Assembly: GCA_033980235.1 (NCBI GenBank)
Contig: CM067066.1
Location: 40,729,455 to 40,793,454 of the forward strand
Length of the DNA: 64,000 nt
Source: Diadema setosum
Lineage: Eukaryota; Echinodermata; Echinoidea; Diadematoida; Diadematidae
Direction: 5' to 3'
Part shown: in pieces, positions 51,365 to 62,094 of the stretch
How positions within the stretch are numbered: position 1 is the stretch's first letter
Layout of the letters: every line of letters starts with the position of its first letter
Made by a program: the position numbers and the translations under genes
Notes under the pieces: generated by a model
The model's database searches: none
What the model saw: only the letters and a program-made list of their open reading frames with translations
What the model was told of the DNA's origin: nothing

Positions 51365-54300
51365 TAGTGAATAGATCCTTGTCATTTGATTGGTTGTTTG
51401 ATATTGATCATTTGCCCCATTTTAGTATTGCATCATCATTCATGCAAATTTGGCTCCATTTACTGTGCAGTCTTAGATCCATGCGATTTGCTCTATTTTC
51501 ACGCACGCCAAGTGTCTGGCACACTACGTATGTAAAACACTTGCGTTTGCAGTGTGCATGTGATCAAGCATATTGAGAGACAGCAAGGATAGCATATTGC
51601 CCCCAGCATTCTCTCCATCTCAGATTGCACATTCTCTCTTGTTTCTAAATTCATAAAACATCAAATGACAAGGATCTATTTTTTAGGTGTTATATAAAAC
51701 AAATAAGGAATTGTTTTTCATTTGTGCAATGGACAGAATATTTTATATGGTGAAAGAGGAAATTATTGATCCATTCAACGAGGCGCAGATAATGGATCAT
51801 TTCATCTTTCACCTCATAAAATACTCTGTCCATTGTACTCATAAACATTCATTATTTGTGTCATGTAATCACATTTTTTTTTCCTTCTGGCTGTTAGGTC
51901 ATGACACCAGAAGAAAAGGCTAAAATTGTGAAGCTTGAGAAATGTAACTTCAGGAACATCCATGCGTACTATGCTAAGAAGTCTGAGGAGAGGAAGGCCA
52001 TGAGCAAAGAGGAAAAAGCCGTGAGTATATTTAGCTTTAAAGCATTGCCAAGTTTTGTCTACCAACTTGGTGATGTATGATTTATCCAATGTAAATGTAA
52101 ACAGAGAATAGAGATGGAGAAAGGAAAAGTTGAAAACCCATCATTACTCTGCATGCTTGATCTATGTGCCTTGTCAATTTAATCATTTTAGACTTGGAAG
52201 GGGATATCAATTTGGATACATTTTGGTGTCGGGTGGTGGCTTACAGAAATGTGTAGAGGTTTGTTTGCTCAGTATTTTTGAATAAGAAAAGGACAAAAAC
52301 TTAAAACATTGCATGCCAATCGTGCTGTTATGGCTATCAAAAAATAAATTAAAGGTATTGTTTACCATTTGGAGCAGTGATTTAAACAGTTTTTTAGTTA
52401 TCATACTTGATGCATATGTGTAGGTCAGTTGTATAAAAAAAAGAAATACTACTATATAAAATGTTTTTGTTTCTTCTGCAAATGGTAAATAGTGCCTTTT
52501 GAAGAGATGAAAAGCATTGCAACTTCGCTGTTGAAATGTAGCATTTGATTATCAACACCAATCCTTCACTTTATTATTGCAGGAAATCAAAAAGAAGAAT
52601 GAAGTGATACAGAAGGAATATGGCTTCTGCATGTTTGATGGCCACAAAGAGAAAATTGGTAACTTCAGGGTTGAGCCTCCAAGTCTCTTCAGGGGGCGTG
52701 GGGAACATCCCAAACAGGGCAAACTCAAGAAAAGGATACAGCCAGAAGATGTCATCATTAACTGCAGCAAGTAAGCCATCTCTTTCATTTCTGTATTCTG
52801 AAGAAGTGTATTTATAAATTATCTGAGTTGTTGAGAGCTTGTTGCAGTTTTTAAGGTAACCTTTTTTTTCCCATTTTGTGTAGATGGGTGATGTTTTAGA
52901 CAAGAGATAACAGTTCAAATGTTGTGTGGTGGTGCGTCCAGGCCAATAGTTATGAGTTTTGTTGATTTTGATAGGTTTATGTTTGGAAGAGAGGGCACTT
53001 TGTCCTTAATTCTAATAGTGTCATGCTGAAGGAAATTCAGTGTAGGAAATGAGTGGACAGATCAACTTGTGCTTGTAAATATCTTATCAATAGATAGATG
53101 GATAGATAGATAGATGGATAAATAGATACATACATACGTACACACATACATACATACATACATTGGATAAATAAATACTGTAGACAAGGCCACACTGGCT
53201 GCTGCTGATGTGAATGGGTCTTCAAATCATAAAGTCTGCAACAGTTAGATCAAATTATATATCACTGGGTTTTAATCATTTTATTTTTCATAAATTTCTG
53301 GACCCACTGAGCTGTTCCCAAGAAACAATGACAAACCTGTACCTCTTGTGATGACTTTGTTATGTGAGGACCCTATTTAGATCAGCATTGGATAGGATGT
53401 AAAAGGACTAATTTGTTGTCAGGGGCCCTGTAACCATGAGAAGTGTTCAAATACCAGGTCTTTGGAGCTTCAGATGTAAGCTTCCTTTCTTGAATTATTG
53501 ACCTGTGATTACTTTTTCTCTCTGCAACAGAGATTCTGAATGGCCTCAGCCCCCCGAAGGTCACAAGTGGAAGAAGGTGATCCATGACAACACAGTGACG
53601 TGGCTAGCCTCTTGGACAGAGAATATTCAGGGTGCCATCAAATACGTCATGCTAAACCCCAGCTCCAGGATAAAGGTAACTATCATGTTGTTACCGTAGC
53701 TGTTGACACAGTGCACTCCTGTTACAAAGAACATGGTTATAATGAAATTCCAGTTACAATAAAGGAAAAATTCAGGTGGCAGCATTATCTGCTCTATGTT
53801 TCCTGATCGTTTATTTGTTCGGTTATAACAAAATTTTGATATAAGAAAAGAAAACTGCCGATCTGGAGGACTCCGTTATAAAGGGAGTCCACTGTATGTT
53901 ATGAATCATACCGTTGTGTAATGCTGTAATGCAAATGATAACCAGGTTGACACTGGACTGATTGTAGGAGATGAGAATCTTGTGTGTGTTGTGTTCTAGG
54001 GTGAGAAGGACTGGGCAAAGTATGAGATGGCCAGGAAGCTGAAAGGGTGTGTGGACAGAATTCAGACTCAATACCGAGAGGACTGGAAGAGCAAGGAGAT
54101 GCGTGTCAGGCAACGTGCTGTGGCTCTCTACTTCATTGACAAGGTAAGGGTGCTGTCTCATTGGTATTGGAGAGATGAAAGCCAGGAGAGTCATATGAGA
54201 TAAAGAGCTATTTCTTTGTATGGTGTGCACACACAACAAGGCACTCTGTGTTAGTTTCCCGAACATTAACTTTCCAAGCAAGAATCTTTTGTCACAGTAG

Positions 54301-57300
54301 GCTGCCTTGCATTGATACTTGGTGATCATTTGACATACTTTTCATATACCGTATTTGTGTCGCCCAGCAATGTGACAGAAGGATATTGTTTAAAGGGGCA
54401 TTCCAGACGATTTCAATAATTGCACATCATGTAGTACATAAATCAACAGCTCCATGTATAGGCATGTGGAATTTATTGTGCCCTTGAGCAGAGAAACCAA
54501 TAATCTGGAAATCTTCAACAAATTACGCTGAACAGTGTTGATGACATAGGAGACTCACATATTTCAGAAATGTAGCAGTGTAATTCCTTTACAATACCAG
54601 TTGCTTAACAAGTTCACCTGTGTAGAATTTATGCATGCCTTCTTCTTTTGTTCTGCTTCCTTCAGCCCCAATTCATGCATTCTTATGGTGAGGCTGCCAT
54701 GTCATCATCCTTGTTCATTGCAATTTGTCATCAATTTTGAAGGCATTATTATTCCTCATCCCAGTCACTATAATTCTGAAACTCTGTACTCAGCATAACT
54801 TATTCATAGTTGTACAAATGTAAAAGTCTGAAAATCTTCTGGAGGTCCCCTTTTATACTGATAAATATGAAGTGTATATGTTGTGATCAGTTTTGCTTGT
54901 CTTCTAAGCTTTTCATTGTTTCCCCTACCCGTATGTTTGTCTACTCTCAGCTTGCCCTTCGAGCTGGTAACGAGAAGGAGGAAGGGGAAACGGCTGACAC
55001 TGTGGGCTGCTGCTCCTTGCGTGTAGAGCACATCAGTCTCTATGAGGAGAAAGATGGCAGAGAGTTTGTGGTTGACTTTGACTTCTTGGGTAAAGATTCC
55101 ATCAGGTACCAGAACTCAGTCCAGGTGGAGAAGAGGGTAAGATTGAAAGCTTCATGATTCATGCTATAATAGGGTTGTTCTAGTCTTTATAAACCTTAAC
55201 AACACAGAAATGGGGCAGCACAGTAGCCTTTGTGGCAGAGTTAAATGGTTTGTTTGTGCTAGTCTCAGGCATTATTTCATTCAAAAATATGGACCTCTCT
55301 TGTCTTGCAAAGAATCTTAAGGATCTCCAGAAAGTTGGTAGGATCAATCAAATAAGTCTCCATACAGATTTTATGAAAAATATATTTTCTTGGAAAATCG
55401 GACCGTTATTGCTTTGGTCTCCATTATAAAGATTTGCTGACATTGTGTAACACAAAAGATTTGAGGACCGTATGCCAAGTGAAATGTTGACATTGTTAAC
55501 AATAAGTTACATCCATGCAAATTTCCTGATGGTTTACAAGTTTTTGATGGAAGGAACGGAGCTGGACAAATTGTCTCTAACAATATTATGAATTGTACTC
55601 TTCATTCTCACATCGGTTATTATATTAAGATGTTACATTTCTCTCTGTGTATGATTGTACTCAAGCATAATCTTTTCACATCCTTGAATATTCCTTGTAC
55701 AGGTGTTCAAGAATCTCAAGCTTTTCATGGAAAACAAGCAGGGTGAGGACAACCTGTTTGACCGACTCAATACCTCCATCTTGAACAAGTATCTACAGGA
55801 ACTGATGGAAGGTCTGACAGCCAAAGTCTTCAGGACCTACAATGCCTCGATCACTCTCCAGAACCAACTTAATCTACTCACTGAAGGTACACTACTCTTC
55901 TTCAGGCTCGCTATGTTCCCTCATGTCTACATAAGATTCTCATTATTCTGTTGACTGGGAGGGTGGTCAGCCTGAGTTTTATTGTTGTTTCTCTCCATGC
56001 AAACACCGCTGTGATGTATGTTACTGTGCTGTGATTTATTCTGTGAGTTTAGTGTTAGTTATATTGCATGTAGAACCATGTGATTGATATGTATCATATT
56101 AAACTGTAATTCACCTTTTCAGGGAGTTCTTGAAATGTTTTCTGTCAGGCTTTCATATGCTAGAGTACTATCAGTGACGTAGAGAGTATTTGCGCCGCTA
56201 CTTTTTCTTGTTGATCTCGCCATATATGCTTGGGCTGCTACTGCCATGAAAATGCGTGTTGAAGTAAGACTGTTGCATCTGACTCAACATCAAAAGCAGT
56301 AATTGTGTATTGTTTTTCATTATGACTGTATTTTGTAATAAAAAATGACAATGGTGTTTAATTGCAGAGGATGACACTATCACTGCCAAGATCCTGTCCT
56401 ACAACAGAGCCAATCGTGCAGTGGCTGTCTTGTGTAACCATCAGCGTGCTGCTCCCAAGACCTTCGACAAACAGATGGAAAACCTGCAGGAAAAGATTAA
56501 CAAGAAGCAGGCTGATGTCAAGGATGCCCGCAAGGGACTTAAAGCCATCAAGAGCGAGTACAAAGCTAGTCGCAATGAAAAACTCAAAGCGTGAGTCAAA
56601 AAGCTTATATTATCATCTGCTTTTTAACCACAAAATATTTTCATGTTGTATATGTCTAGGCACTTGTAGAATGGCCAAGTGCACACTTAATAAGTGTAAT
56701 CCATCATTAACCCCAAATTTTACTTTGCTTCATTACTGAATCTTCTTCCCTCCTAGTTTTGCAGGAAGCGAGTACAAATTGAGATGCAATTTTTGTTCAG
56801 TGTAGTACTCACGACGTCCTTTACTTGCTCTACCTTGTGAACCACTTCCTGTTTGAAATCCAATTGTTGTATAACACCAATACATTATATTGCCCTGTAT
56901 GTGAGAGGACTGACAGTGTAGGTAATCTTGATGTTACTAGTGGTCAAGACAACCTTGACTTTTCAACTGCAGGACTTGTGTGTTTACAGAATTAAGTGAT
57001 AAGGTGCAATGTCAGTTTTAGGCACTTTCTCAAAAGTATGTGCCATCTAATGTGAAATTTTGGGTAAAGTTAAAGAGGTGCAACACTCTGACATAAATTA
57101 AAACAACAATGCTACAATCTTCCCTGTGCCTTCAGTGCAATGGAGAAGAAGCACAAGCAAGTACAGCGTCTGGAGGAGCAGCTTGCCAAGCTTGAGATGA
57201 CTGCCACTGACAAGGAGGAGAACAAAGAGATTGCCCTGGGAACCTCCAAGCTGAACTACCTGGACCCTAGGATATCAGTAGCCTGGTGAGTGGTTTGTGG

Positions 57301-57810
57301 AACAAGGTGTGGTAGGATGGGGTAGGATGACACGTTGACAATGAGTCAACTGGTCTGATGGTATCAATTATGGATGTTAAATGCCAGCATAATGCTAGTG
57401 TTTTTGTTGTATTTGGAACTGAATTAAAATTTGGACTTTGTTATAATCGCATGTTAGAATTTTTCTACTGACAATTAATCCAAAAAATGAAAATGAGTTC
57501 TTCTTACCAATTGTTGAAAACTGAAGTCTCATATGACCAAATACCCTGAGTGTGCTGGAGGAAATGACGGGTCATGACAGCAGGTAACATTGTTTTCATT
57601 AATTGATGTTAACAAGTCCTTTTTTAATGTAATTTTTGTTGCGTACATCTGGCTGTTTTCTTGGATGTGTTCCTCATGTCTTTGCTCTATCATTCCTGCT
57701 GTTTCAGGTGCAAGAAATGGGAAGTACCGATGGAGAAAGTGTACAACAGGACTCAACGAGAAAAGTTCCGCTGGGCCATTGACATGGCTGGACCAGATTT
57801 TGTATTTTAA
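39431..57810 (+). CDS. TOP1: DNA topoisomerase I (type IB, nuclear), eighteen coding exons
   Basis: TOP1 relaxes supercoils ahead of polymerases by nicking one strand through a 3'-phosphotyrosine link and letting the DNA turn. The eighteen exons listed separately join to 2829 nt (942 residues), all GT-AG and in phase. Residues 1-391 are a charged, Lys/Ser/Asp-rich tail with nuclear-localisation-like clusters; 392-812 core; 813-889 coiled linker; 890-942 C-terminal domain. Active-site residues R665, K709, R767, H809 and Y900 match human R488, K532, R590, H632 and Y723 with the same offset of 177. Length also fits: 765 plus 177 is 942, so the core to C terminus has no net indel. FRGRG (538-542), D710 and N899, the camptothecin contacts, are intact, so drug sensitivity is expected. 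The extra length is all in the tail. Candidate poly(A) signals are AATAAA at 58316 and 58922. Confidence 0.97.
41041..41910 (-). pseudogene. Decayed LINE reverse-transcriptase C-terminal end (antisense in TOP1 intron 1)
   Basis: The minus strand from about 41905 to 41479 encodes the end of a non-LTR retrotransposon ORF2: FAPSQPLF, a [13 protein letters not shown] segment, [19 protein letters not shown] and a FKFKMKNLL ending. YNTRS and GP-IWN are the usual C-terminal signatures of jockey/CR1/L2-type elements. An in-frame TAA at 41814-41812 breaks it. The 3' UTR runs to a tail of GAATT repeats at 41041-41061, so the copy is 5'-truncated. Poly(C)/poly(G) and A runs interrupt the 3' part. Confidence 0.75.
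42117..42147 (+). CDS. TOP1: TOP1 coding exon 2 (31-nt microexon)
   Basis: Encodes residues 4-13 ([10 protein letters not shown]) plus one base. Acceptor GTTTTACAG and donor CCCA|GTAAGT are both strong, and the phase joins exon 1 (phase 0) to exon 3 (phase 1). Confidence 0.78.
42668..43238 (+). CDS. TOP1: TOP1 coding exon 3 (long N-terminal tail exon)
   Basis: Residues 14-203. Low-complexity Ser/Lys/Pro-rich tail, with a 9-residue repeat ([26 protein letters not shown]) at residues 46-71. KVEVKKEK and RVKEEPRSP look like sumoylation and phosphorylation targets of the kind known in vertebrate TOP1 tails; this is inference. Acceptor CAACAG, donor GAAAG|GTAAGG. Confidence 0.88.
43573..43889. 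mobile_element. 317-bp fold-back MITE (TOP1 intron 3)
   Basis: GGCCCGAATTCACAAAGGTG at the left; CACCGTTGTGAATTTGGACC at the right is its complement. Both arms carry the palindrome CCATGGTTTAAACCATGG and a GTCGACGAAATG or GTCAACGAAATG module at the centre. Confidence 0.8.
44058..44121 (+). CDS. TOP1: TOP1 coding exon 4 (acidic)
   Basis: Residues 204-225, ending [11 protein letters not shown] before the donor CTG|GTAATA. The 3' 36 nt of this exon plus 170 nt of intron are copied once in tandem just downstream. Confidence 0.88.
44086..44513 (+). repeat. 206-bp tandem duplication covering the end of TOP1 exon 4
   Basis: Copy 1 at 44086-44291 starts inside exon 4 and includes its donor; copy 2 at 44308-44513 is almost identical (one G/T change near 44136). 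A 16-nt filler separates them. The second exon fragment ([11 protein letters not shown] plus GTAATA donor) has no good acceptor. Confidence 0.9.
45271..45428 (+). CDS. TOP1: TOP1 coding exon 5 (acidic, GAT repeat)
   Basis: Residues 226-277 plus two bases. Basic PRRTTKRP is followed by two acidic runs; the second is seven GAT codons (poly-Asp), a likely site of length variation. Donor GAGAG|GTACAC. Confidence 0.9.
46156..46288 (+). CDS. TOP1: TOP1 coding exon 6
   Basis: Residues 278-322. A Lys/Arg cluster ([10 protein letters not shown]), probably nuclear-localising, then an acidic stretch ending DDYKPA, which resembles the ADYKPKK segment of the vertebrate tail. Acceptor GATGTAG, donor GCA|GTAAGT. 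Confidence 0.92.
46376..47153. mobile_element. 778-bp TIR element (TOP1 intron 6)
   Basis: TTAACCCTATTCTAACTGGG at the left and CCCAGTTAGAATAGGGTTAA at the right are perfect inverted repeats. Each end also carries a GGGTCAAATTGACCC palindrome next to a G or C run. Interior AT-rich, no transposase. Confidence 0.8.
47521..47586. repeat. TTGAT repeats and a T tract of about 40
   Basis: (ATTTG)n followed by a long poly(T), 70 nt before the acceptor of TOP1 exon 7. Could be an antisense retroelement tail. Confidence 0.6.
47658..47836 (+). CDS. TOP1: TOP1 coding exon 7 (lysine-rich)
   Basis: Residues 323-381 plus two bases. Nearly half Lys, ending [14 protein letters not shown], which lines up with the vertebrate segment just before the core. 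Acceptor CCTTTAG, donor GAGTG|GTGAGT. Confidence 0.93.
48407..48587. mobile_element. Tigger/pogo-like MITE, copy 1 (TOP1 intron 7)
   Basis: CATTGCGCTCCTGTTATAAC to TTATAACGGGAATCCACTG, flanked by TA on both sides. Internal GTTATAACAAAATTTTGAT shared with copy 2. TA target sites and GTTATAA words fit the Tigger/pogo group. Confidence 0.8.
48728..48805 (+). repeat. 57-nt-offset duplication of the start of TOP1 exon 8
   Basis: TGGAAGGAGACCCC-A-CACCCA at 48728 is repeated at 48785 (first bases of exon 8) with one difference. Both would read WKETPHP. Confidence 0.8.
48784..48899 (+). CDS. TOP1: TOP1 coding exon 8 (start of core domain)
   Basis: Residues 382-420. Begins [13 protein letters not shown] and contains [12 protein letters not shown], the conserved entry to the DNA-clamping core. 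The first 21 nt of the coding sequence are duplicated 57 nt upstream. Confidence 0.95.
49400..49880. repeat. GC-rich patch and CTCAAGTGAG hairpin repeat (TOP1 intron 8)
   Basis: 49480-49595 is far richer in G+C than its surroundings and may be a transposon piece. At 49677-49703 CTCACTTGAG and CTCAAGTGAG form a hairpin, then GCTATTGCGATTGCTCTTTG, an opening I recall from dispersed marine-invertebrate repeats. Confidence 0.45.
50661..50782 (+). CDS. TOP1: TOP1 coding exon 9
   Basis: Residues 421-461 of the core, with [20 protein letters not shown]. Acceptor GTGACAG, donor AAAG|GTGATG, phase 0. Confidence 0.95.
51290..51362. repeat. AT dinucleotide microsatellite, about 36 units
   Basis: Uninterrupted (TA)n in TOP1 intron 9, directly against the left end of the MITE at 51366. 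Confidence 0.95.
51366..51687. mobile_element. 320-bp MITE (TOP1 intron 9)
   Basis: AATAGATCCTTGTCATTTGAT at the left and ATCAAATGACAAGGATCTATT at the right are perfect inverted repeats. Confidence 0.75.
51727..51835. mobile_element. 109-bp palindromic MITE (TOP1 intron 9)
   Basis: CAATGGACAGAATATTTTAT to ATAAAATACTCTGTCCATTG; inner arms GGTGAAAGAG / CTTTCACC and GATCCATT / AATGGATC. Ends 62 nt before exon 10. Confidence 0.75.
51898..52020 (+). CDS. TOP1: TOP1 coding exon 10
   Basis: Residues 462-502 of the core cap, ending [11 protein letters not shown]. Acceptor CTGTTAG, donor GCC|GTGAGT. Confidence 0.95.
52583..52770 (+). CDS. TOP1: TOP1 coding exon 11
   Basis: Residues 503-564. Contains [14 protein letters not shown] and [10 protein letters not shown] (537-546), which includes camptothecin-contact positions equivalent to human F361, G363 and R364. 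Acceptor ATTGCAG, donor GCAA|GTAAGC. Confidence 0.96.
53085..53166. repeat. GATA / CATA microsatellite
   Basis: Imperfect (GATA)n then (CATA)n in TOP1 intron 11. Confidence 0.85.
53531..53675 (+). CDS. TOP1: TOP1 coding exon 12
   Basis: Residues 565-613, with [19 protein letters not shown] and MLNPSSRIK. Acceptor GCAACAG, donor AAAG|GTAACT. Confidence 0.96.
53709..53894. mobile_element. Tigger/pogo-like MITE, copy 2 (TOP1 intron 12)
   Basis: CAGTGCACTCCTGTTACAAA to ATAAAGGGAGTCCACTG; same interior as 48407-48587. It begins 33 nt after the exon 12 donor. Confidence 0.8.
54000..54143 (+). CDS. TOP1: TOP1 coding exon 13
   Basis: Residues 614-661, with [10 protein letters not shown] and [11 protein letters not shown]. 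Acceptor TTCTAG, donor AAG|GTAAGG. Confidence 0.96.
54951..55136 (+). CDS. TOP1: TOP1 coding exon 14 (R665 and K709)
   Basis: Residues 662-723. [19 protein letters not shown] carries catalytic R665; [11 protein letters not shown] carries general-acid K709 and the camptothecin-contact D710. Acceptor CTCTCAG, donor AGG|GTAAGA. Confidence 0.97.
55703..55886 (+). CDS. TOP1: TOP1 coding exon 15 (R767)
   Basis: Residues 724-784, with [28 protein letters not shown] (catalytic R767). Acceptor TTGTACAG, donor GAAG|GTACAC. Confidence 0.97.
56368..56590 (+). CDS. TOP1: TOP1 coding exon 16 (H809 and linker)
   Basis: Residues 785-858. [11 protein letters not shown] carries catalytic H809; from about residue 813 a charged helical linker follows. 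Acceptor ATTGCAG, donor AAAGC|GTGAGT. Confidence 0.96.
57136..57285 (+). CDS. TOP1: TOP1 coding exon 17 (catalytic Tyr900)
   Basis: Residues 859-908. End of the linker coiled coil, then [18 protein letters not shown]. The active-site tyrosine codon TAC is at 57257-57259, preceded by N899 (human N722). Donor TG|GTGAGT. Confidence 0.97.
57708..57810 (+). CDS. TOP1: TOP1 coding exon 18 and stop
   Basis: Residues 909-942, [19 protein letters not shown] then [14 protein letters not shown] and TAA. The acidic end of the vertebrate enzyme is replaced by GPDFVF. Confidence 0.96.
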
Positions 57811-60800
57811 TCCTAACTGTTAGCTCTCCCTCTCTGTTTTACAAGAGAAAGATACAGCAGGCAACATTCACAAAGCCCAATCCTTTCAAAGAATTTTCCT
57901 GAAATTATGAGATGTGATTCAGTTGTGTTCTTTGGCCGTATCTGTGGATCCAGATTGCTTAGAAGATATGGTCCCTAAACCGATAATGATATTGTATGCA
58001 TGCCTCCTTGAATGGTGGGACCAGATGACTAGCATTGAGGATTTAGCTCATTGCTCAACATTTCTCCATTGAAAATTGGCATGGAACCTCATTGGGGTTT
58101 GTAAATGTGAAAACATCTCACACACTTTGGTCACATCAAGAAAAAAAAGTTGGTCACCTCTAATGTGAGGATGGAAAAAAAAAAACACTTGGAGAATGCT
58201 GGCTTAAAAGTTTGAAGGGCAATTTTATTGCTTGCTAATTACACACAGACACATTTGTTAACTGGTTATGTGTGGTAATGGATTAGTGTGTAATTTTCCT
58301 GAGGGTGGGGAAGATAATAAAATATCCATTGGGATACACTTCATGGCCAAGCTTGTGAATTGCTCTTTTTGTTTGGATTGGATATATCAATGAGCAAAGT
58401 ATGTGATGATTTTCATAAAGGAAGAACAAAATGCCATTCAGTGTCATTATTTTTGGTGCCTAATCAAGTTAGAGGCTTTGTGAATGTTGTCTGCTATTAC
58501 TGTGGTAATTTCAATGTTATCATTTCTGTCCCCCTTTTTTACCATATTTAAAGATCCTAGTTTTCTCCTGATGACTGTAAAAGGACTGAGTGATAAGAGA
58601 GAATATTTATGGTAATCAATATGACTGAAATTGAGGAATGGCTGGCCACAGCTGACTAGTTGTGACTGGTGACTGTATTTAATGGCGATTTAGTGTGTGA
58701 CAGTGATACAAACCCTGGTTGAACTTGTCTGTTTGGATATGAAGACAGTGTCACCCGATGAAAAGGCTGTTTCCATAAAATGGCTGATGTATTTTCAAAG
58801 ATATGTCATATTGCCAGGCTGTCTTTTCATACATGAGTTTTTGATGACAGTTCTTTTGTTCAGCTGTTGGTTTTATAAGTGCATTAAACCGGAGGAGAAA
58901 ATAATGTGAGATTGAAATGGTAATAAATTGAACATTGTTAAGAGCACTTTGAATATAGTGTAAAATGAATTCATTATCAACACAAAATTAGGACATGGCA
59001 ACCGTGGGGAAAACTGTATTCATAGAAATACATGTCCTGCCTTATAATTACGCCAGATGTGTTTGCTCGTTGATTTTCTATTTCTTTATTTATAGTACTC
59101 AATACCAAAAATTTGTTTTAAACAATTTTGAGCAGTTTGCATTTATCACCATATATTATGTTTACCTTGTCAGCATGGTATAATTTGTCCTTTTTTTTTT
59201 TTTTGCATTCACTAGTTTGCATTGCTGAAGTCAATTTCATTCTTAGTTCACTGTATCATGTGACATCATGTCATGTTAAATTATGAAATATGTGGATATG
59301 AATAATTATGTTCTTATTGCAAGGCCTAAGCTTGTGTTTTGTAAGTTGTGATGCATTTGATATGAATACTTTATTTGCAATGCTTTTATTTTTGGCTTGA
59401 ACGTTGTCATTTTAGTAGAGACATTGAAGGGCATTTTACTTTACTTTGTGTGTTTCGGAACTTGGAGGATTGCAGAGTGAGTTTACATCAGGGATATACT
59501 AGCAAAGGTGCAAAGACTGCTGTCAGTGGAATCAGTGTTTTGAATGCTAGAAATCACAAGTGCTAATTTGTGCTGTGACCAGGTCATGTTTTCTTATTCT
59601 TTCTCATGTATACCTAGACATTAGGAAGAGTGACTTGCTTTGAGGGAATTACGACATGAAAAGGATCAATGTGACTGCCCAACACCAGATTTGTTACTTT
59701 ACCAGTGATGTCAAACTCATTGGTGTGAACAAAATGATGAATCCTTTCAGCTCTGGTCTTTGGTTGGAGGTCATGCCAGTAAGAGGTCACGTTTTACACC
59801 AACATGATTTTTGTAGCCGCTGCATTTGAATGCCGTGGCAATTTGCAAATAATGAATGGTGGCTACCTGTGAGCTTGAGACAAACAGCATAAAAGACTCT
59901 CACAGGGAATTTATCAATTTATTGAAGAGAAAGAACAAAATGATATTGGTGAAAGATAGAAAGTTGTCTAAACACAATTGAATGGACTCACCCACCATGA
60001 ACAGTGATTTTTTATTGTCTGTTTACAGCAGCATTTTGGTAATGTTTCTTTAAGAGAGCGTAGTGGTCTACCAGCTAGGCCAGATTCGGTGATACCATAC
60101 ATTGGTTATTCATGCTTTCTTCTGAAGATCTGTTCTTGTGAATATTTAAATGTCAAGTTTCAAGATGTGGAGAGCAATCATATTTTTATACAAAAAAGGC
60201 AAACAAACTGTTTTATGTGGACATAGCAAGGAAAACTAATTTGTTGTGCTGTCGTATGTGTCTAGTGCCCATTTTTTTTTTTTAAATATTAGGCATGTGA
60301 CTCATGTACATTTGGCATTTTTCTTCAGCCACTTAGTGATGTAGTCTTGTTTGACCGGTGAAGCATTGTAGTATTATATTGTAAATGATGTCAAACTAGT
60401 AGATGGTGAATTGTGTGTTTTGAGTATGGACCTTCTTTATTTTAATGCCACTTTGACTGTTAGTGTACAAACAGAAGGAAAAGCAATTTTATTTTGTGTC
60501 AGGGTTTCAAGTCTATGATTTTTTTTTAACATAAAAAAGAGTGTTGATAGAAGTGACCTAGTGACATCCTTGTATAGCTCAAAGACTTTCTCAGTCTATT
60601 TCATAGTTCATAGCCATGGCAAAGATGTTACAAGAGTGCTTGCCAAGTTAAACTATAAGACAATATCCACTTCATGAAAGAATAGGCATGTGTCTTCATT
60701 TCATGAAAGTAATCTGTCAATCTCTTTCACCGGTGCAGTGCCCTTCTCATTAGTAGTGCTAGGAGAGTCTTCTGCAAAGGATATGCTCTGGATTTTTGCA

Positions 60801-62094
60801 ATTTTGCTACTGTGTTTCTGGGTGTAATACATCTTTACACACACCTGAAAATAATTTGACAGAATATGGACTCTTAGCACTCTATTTTTGTGGAGTACTG
60901 TGGATTGGATACTTTAGGCCATGGCTCTCCACTTATGTGCACTGTTACATGATATTTTCACAGATTGAAATTTGATGGAATTTCTGACCCCTTTCTTGAT
61001 ATTTGACTGATTAATTGTTATGACCGCTCAGGCAGTGCTCAAAATTATACTAAGAAAAAAAAAAAGAGTTGTTACTTTCTCTCCCCATTTATTTCATTTT
61101 TGATAGACTTTGTGGGTGAATCTGTGAGTGATAATGATCTGTGTGAAGAGGTTATCCTGTAAGCAAATCCTACTCAACATTGCCATCCTGATAAAAAGCA
61201 GGATATACATGTACTGTAGTTAACCTTCTGTCAGTGGACGTAGATGAGACCAGAGAAAATCTGTCAACTTACATGGATGTCAACACACTTAGACAGACTT
61301 AACAGTATCTTCAGTTACCTGTAGTTATTGACAATTGCATGATCTAGCCTTTGGGTTAAATGGATGATATAGTCTTTGGAGTATAGGGAAAGATAAGTCC
61401 AGCCACAAATCTCTCAAGTCACTGTATTCACTGGCTGAAACATTGATCTCCTTTTATGATATTATCATGATTGCATTCTCTCTCTCTTTTTTAATGTGAA
61501 AATAGAGAAACAAGAACACATCGTCCAATTTGATCTGTGGTCATATGATTTCAATATGATCCAAAGATACAGGGAATATACATGTATTGTATAGCTGTGC
61601 TGCATATCCCATGCATTTAGGGGAAAGGGATCAGCAGAGCAAAGGCCCAAGAAATTTGTTGACATGCTAAAACTTTTGAATTCATACATGTATCAATTTC
61701 CTGCTGCATTTTTTTTTTTTTTTTTTTTGTGCAGCCTTGGTGTAACATCTGAGCATATAAACTTGTAAACAAAATAATTATTATAAATCACGATCATAGT
61801 CACTGTTACTGGTATTATTAGAGATAAAGGAAAATGTTTGATCCCCCCCCCCCCATTCCAGTTCGACTGCTGACCATGCAGTGCATGTCAAAAGAGCAGG
61901 AGACAAATGCACATACACTATGTATTTGACATGATCTGACACTTTATACTTCTTCAAGCAACACATTGATTCACAGGCTTAGGTGATAATACCACAGAAA
62001 AATTAAGCACATTGCCAATTATGAAGTTTACTTGTGTGTATTGTCTTGAGTTATAGAAGCAAAAGGGGAAAAAAAATAACAACCACAAAATCGG
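57811..62094. other. TOP1 3' UTR and downstream DNA
   Basis: AT-rich, no supported gene. Contains the two AATAAA signals noted for TOP1, a T tract at 61710-61728 and a C tract near 61844. A gene on the minus strand was looked for and not seen. Confidence 0.45.
58316..58321 (+). terminator. Candidate TOP1 poly(A) signal
   Basis: First canonical AATAAA after the TOP1 stop codon, about 500 nt downstream. A second AATAAA lies at 58922-58927. Which one is used cannot be told from sequence alone. Confidence 0.3.

Noticed and set aside
53823..54329. 168-codon minus-strand frame
   Set aside because: Antisense to TOP1 exon 13 and a MITE; no homology recognised.
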